NCBI RefSeq assembly: GCF_051710625.1
Contig: NZ_JBPESN010000046.1
Span: forward strand, 1 to 18,243
Direction: 5' to 3'
DNA from: JBPESN01 sp051710625
GTDB taxonomy: Bacteria > Pseudomonadota > Gammaproteobacteria > Enterobacterales > Enterobacteriaceae
DNA: 18,243 nucleotides
The position numbers and the translations under genes were made by a program. Positions 15,438 to 18,243 of the stretch are shown here, piece after piece; position 1 is the first letter of the stretch, and each line of letters begins with the position of its first letter. The notes under the pieces are model-generated. The model was not told the origin of the DNA, did not search any database, and saw only the letters and a program-made list of their open reading frames with translations.

Positions 15438-16169
15438 TTACTGCTTAAACTATTTCTGATACAGGCTCTGATAAGTGCCGTCCTGCCTGATCTTGTCCAG
15501 CGCTTGATTAAACTTATCCAGCAGCGCCGTGTTGTTTTGCCGTACGGCGATGCCCAGGCTGGTGCCGAAATAGGCTTTATCGGTCACTTTGTCGCCGACG
15601 GTCGCTAAATCGGCGTCCTTCATCAGTCATTCATTGACGACGGTGGTATCGCCGAACACGCTGTCCAGCCGGCCATTTTTCAAATCCAGAATAGCGTTCT
15701 GGTAACTGTCATAAGGCACTGCGGTGATTTCAGAGTGCTTATCCATCAGGTATTTCTGGTGGGTAGAACCGTTTTGCATCCCGACGCGCTTACCGGCCAG
15801 GGACGCCATATCGGTAAATTTGCCCTTCTGGGCAACAAAGACAGCCGAGTTTTCATAATAGGGCTGCGTGAACGCTACCTGCTTAAGGCGGTCCGGGGTG
15901 ATATCCATACCGGAAATCACGGCATCGAAGCGGCGAAAACGCAGGCTGGGGATCAAACTGTCGAACGCCTGATTGGTAAAGGTGCACTCCGCCTGCATCT
16001 GCTTGCACAGCGCATTGGCCAGATCGATATCGAAGCCCTGGATTTTATTATCAGCGCCGACAAACTCAAACGGCACATAAGTTGCCTCGGTAGCGAAACG
16101 CACGGTTTCCGCGGCGCTGACGCCGGTTGACAGGGCCGGCAGCAGCGTGGCAAGGACGGTTTTATTCAT
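15438..16169 (-). pseudogene. artI: artI arginine-binding protein, two stops
   Basis: ArtI is a periplasmic solute-binding protein of family 3 that delivers arginine to ArtQM. ATG 16169 starts MNKTVLATLLPALSTGVSA, a signal peptide; an in-frame TTG at 16178 is a less likely start. Conserved parts are ETVRFATEATYVPFEF, IQGFDIDLANALCKQM, FTNQAFDSLIPSLRFRR, DAVISGMDITPDR and KRVGMQNGSTHQKYLMDKH. TGA at 15629-15627 replaces Trp after GDTTVVNE. The same frame continues with DKVTDKAYFGTSLGIAVRQ. TAG at 15452-15450 replaces Trp near the end (QKWF), and TAA is at 15440-15438. The first 180 residues are unbroken, so the lesions could be fairly recent. It lies 22 bases downstream of artP. Confidence 0.9.
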
Positions 16170-16190
16170 TTTGAGCAATTTCCGAAAAGA

Positions 16191-16916
16191 TTAATGCGAT
16201 AGATACTGCGCAAACGCGGACGTTTGCGGTTGCGCGAAATGGCCGGCGGCGCCCTGTTCCACAATACGGCCGTTTTTCATATACACCACCCGGCTGGCGG
16301 TCTTGCGCGCCGCCTCCACCTCGTGGGTGACAATCACCTGTGTACTGCCGCTCTGCGCCAGCTCACGAATGATACTGACGATTTGCGCGGTGATTTTCGG
16401 ATCCAGCGCCGACGTCGGTTCATCGAATAACAGCACCTGCGGCTCCATCATCAGCGCCCGGGCGATAGCCACCCGCTGCTGCTGACCGCCGGACAGGTGC
16501 AGCGGAAAACGATCGGCGTAGTCAGTCAGCCGCAGGCGTTCGAGTAATTCATCCGCGCGCGCGTTGGCCGCCGGACGATCCAGACCGCGAACCCGGCAGG
16601 GGGCTTCAATCAGATTCTGACGCACCGTTAAATGGGGCCACAAGTATTGCTGAAACACCATGCCGACGTTCTGACGCAGCGCGCGGATGGACTTAACGTC
16701 AGGGGCGCGGCTAAAGTCAAAATGATTACCGGCGATATCCAGTTCACCGTCGCGGGGCATTTCCAGCAGGTTAAGCACGCGCAGCAGCGAGCTTTTGCCG
16801 GCGCCGCTCGGGCCGAGCAAGACCAGCGTTTTACCTGCCGGGCTGGTCAGGGTGACATCGAACAGCGCTTGATACGCCCCATAAAAGCAGTTGATGTGAT
16901 TAAGTTGAATACTCAT
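16191..16916 (-). CDS. artP: Arginine transport ATP-binding protein ArtP
   Basis: ArtP is the cytoplasmic ATPase of the ArtPIQM-J arginine importer. ATG 16916-16914 starts MSIQLNHINCFYGAYQALFD and aligns with E. coli; a longer upstream extension of the frame is unlikely to be used. The product is 241 residues against 242, the difference being one missing Asn in the Q-loop (QQYLWPH for QQYNLWPH). Walker A GPSGAGKSS, signature LSGGQQQ, Walker B VLLFDEP, the D-loop SALD and switch His in VTHE are all present. It is the first gene of the minus-strand artPIQM operon. I see no clear Shine-Dalgarno sequence. The three downstream partner genes are broken, so the ATPase probably has no cognate transporter. 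It is either decaying more slowly, or could be shared with another permease. Confidence 0.93.
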   Translation of the reverse strand: MSIQLNHINCFYGAYQALFDVTLTSPAGKTLVLLGPSGAGKSSLLRVLNLLEMPRDGELDIAGNHFDFSRAPDVKSIRALRQNVGMVFQQYLWPHLTVRQNLIEAPCRVRGLDRPAANARADELLERLRLTDYADRFPLHLSGGQQQRVAIARALMMEPQVLLFDEPTSALDPKITAQIVSIIRELAQSGSTQVIVTHEVEAARKTASRVVYMKNGRIVEQGAAGHFAQPQTSAFAQYLSH

Positions 16917-17079
16917 GCGAATAAACTGAATAGCCATTGGGGCAGATGGTAACGTCGCACTAGCGCCGATGCAATCCACCGCGTAGAAAATTTACAATTA
17001 GGAAGGTAATAATACGAATTACAGCACAAAGCAGCAGCAACGGCGGTTTTTGCGTCAAGTTATGCTTTAGGCGGGCGCA

Positions 17080-17097
17080 CGAGCGCTATCGCGCTCG
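17080..17097. other. Perfect 7-bp hairpin upstream of artP
   Basis: CGAGCGC (17080-17086), loop TATC and GCGCTCG (17091-17097) form a perfect stem between artP and ybjP. No T-run follows on either strand. Confidence 0.5.
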
Positions 17098-17107
17098 GGA
17101 AGAAAGA

Positions 17108-17138
17108 CGGCGTCAGGACGTCTTCGCTTTTGACGCCG
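17108..17138. other. 8-bp inverted repeat between ybjP and artP
   Basis: CGGCGTCA (17108-17115) pairs with TGACGCCG (17131-17138) across 15 bases, just after the ybjP stop on the minus strand. It may be the ybjP transcript end, but there is no poly-T tail. Confidence 0.4.
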
Positions 17139-17153
17139 GGGCACAAGGTGACG

Positions 17154-17414
17154 TCAGCGGGTCTCCAGCGTTTGGCGCAGAGTGCCGGCGGTAGCGGGCG
17201 GAGCCGCGCCTAGATAGCGTACGTCATCCACGACCCAGCGGGTGCCTTCACGTATCATCAGCGCTTCGACCTGCCAGTCGACATCCGCTCTGTCGCCGTT
17301 TTGCTATCGCGATATATCCACCCGCAGCAGAATGTTTTTGGCGTCGGTATTGGGGATCCTGGAGGCGCTGAGGGTCAACATTAATGGCAACAGAACCAGC
17401 GATGTCTTTTTCAT
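17154..17414 (-). pseudogene. ybjP: ybjP lipoprotein, large in-frame deletion
   Basis: Intact YbjP is an envelope lipoprotein of about 171 residues with unknown function. The minus-strand frame starts with ATG 17414-17412 and a signal-like MKKTSLVLLPLMLTLSAS. It then passes straight into RIPNTDAKNILLRVD, the last third of the protein. The lipobox Cys and about 80 codons are missing in frame. TAG at 17306-17304 follows SR. The same frame then continues with VDWQVEALMIREGTRWVVDD and RYLG, then TAGTLRQTLETR, to TGA 17156-17154. It is 86 codons in total. Neither lipidation nor a complete domain is possible. Confidence 0.88.
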
Positions 17415-17561
17415 TGTCGGCCTTAAAAGTGAAGTGTAGAGAAGCCTGTTCTTATACAGTATAGAGAATTATCAGGGAGTTGTAGCACCCGCCGTGCTAT
17501 TGCGCACTTTACCGCCGGCGTCGGTCGCGACGCCTTGCGGGCCTGTCAACCGAGGATAATT

Positions 17562-18014
17562 ATGTCGCTTTTCTCCCCGCGCGCGTCCGGACGTCGGCCG
17601 GGTTTTCTACTGTTTATCGCGTTGTTGCTGCTGGCCGGCTGTGCGCCGCGCGGCTATCGTTTGGACCGCTCACACCCGGCGCGCAGCCAGGATGACCGCG
17701 TGACTGCTGGTGCTGCACCACACCGCTGACGATTACGATCGCTCTTTGACCACGCTGACCCAGGGGCCGGTCAGCGTGCATTATCTGGTGCCAGCGCCGC
17801 GCGGCGCTGGGGCTCTGACGGTACTGCAACTGGTGGATGAATCGCGTCGCGTCTGGCACGCGGGAAAAAGTTACTGGCGTGGGCGCACCCATCTTAACGA
17901 TACCGCCATCAGCATCGAGATCGAAAATGATGGCTATCGGCACAGCGCCGACGGCAGCCTCCGCTGGGCGCCCTGGCCGCCGCAGCAGATAGCGGTGGTG
18001 ACGGCGCTGTGCCT
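17562..18014 (+). pseudogene. amiD: amiD N-acetylmuramoyl-L-alanine amidase, frameshifted and truncated
   Basis: AmiD is an outer-membrane lipoprotein amidase (zinc amidase_2 fold, about 276 residues) that cleaves the amide bond between MurNAc and L-Ala. ATG 17562 follows GAGGAT and begins with a lipoprotein signal ending LLLLAGC (Cys27). After DDRV an extra A at about 17703 shifts the frame. VLHHTADDYDRSLTTLT (first zinc His), HYLVPAP, WHAGKSYWRG and LNDTAISIEIEND (catalytic Glu) follow in the new frame. Homology ends at about ALCL near 18014. The rest, including the second zinc His and Asp and the C-terminal peptidoglycan-binding domain, is absent, and unrelated sequence follows. It is non-functional. 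Confidence 0.9.
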
Positions 18015-18243
18015 GTGGGGTGGCAATCATTTCTGGACTCTTAAGTTAAACGATAAGTTAGCCGGAAGCCCTTTAATGGCGAGGCTTACAGAGATTTTAT
18101 AGATTCTGGCCTCGTCGCAAAAAAAATGGGCAAAAAATGATTTTTTTGCACTAAATTCTGGACTCGAATGACCGTGGTTTGAGCAGATTTAAAGGTAGTT
18201 TAAACGCCCTTTGGGCATCCATTAGATATATGTGAATTAGGTT
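18015..18243. other. Unassigned sequence replacing the 3' half of amiD
   Basis: From about 18015 the sequence no longer matches amidase and becomes AT-rich. It holds TTCTGGMCTC three times (18031-18040, 18104-18113, 18156-18165). An A/T-run inverted repeat, GCAAAAAAAAT (18117-18127) with ATTTTTTTGC (18140-18149), is also present. The abrupt junction suggests a mobile-element boundary or a deletion endpoint, but I recognise no transposase. Confidence 0.4.

Overview
This window looks like a decaying chromosomal segment of an enterobacterial insect symbiont, most likely Sodalis glossinidius or a close Sodalis-like relative. That assignment is inferred from three things: GC-rich, enteric-like coding sequence, gene order colinear with Escherichia coli from yliI through amiD, and very heavy pseudogenisation with long degraded spacers. 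All protein identifications come from comparison with remembered family sequences, not from a database search.

Layout. The left edge (1-126) is the end of an IS3-family element inserted into yliI, whose C-terminal third follows with an in-frame stop. A broken gstB (minus strand) comes next, then an intact dacC (penicillin-binding protein 6). An out-of-place, broken sdaC-type serine transporter follows on the minus strand. About 2 kb (4488-6457) then holds no convincing gene but several strong hairpins and an AT-rich stretch. rimK (frameshifted near its end, metal ligand substituted) and intact ybjN follow. The putrescine ABC transporter operon potFGHI (8746-12575) is present in order but every gene is broken. 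ybjO has one stop, and rlmC has lost its SAM-binding core. An imperfect ~50-bp tandem repeat lies where E. coli has artJ. The arginine transporter artPIQM (minus strand, 14257-16916) keeps an intact ATPase ArtP, while ArtI, ArtQ and ArtM are broken. ybjP has a large in-frame deletion, and amiD is frameshifted and truncated near the right edge.

Functionally, two amine/amino-acid importers (putrescine PotFGHI and arginine ArtPIQM), a serine importer, an rRNA methyltransferase and probably the S6 glutamate ligase have been lost. That fits a host-restricted symbiont living in a nutrient-rich niche. Only dacC, ybjN and artP are full-length and undamaged. I counted 19 premature in-frame stops across the pseudogenes. 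Thirteen are TAG, while only one of 17 native stops is TAG. I found no evidence of a new defence, mobile or biosynthetic system. The items worth a second look are the structured non-coding segments, the two repeat arrays, the amber bias and the RimK active-site change.
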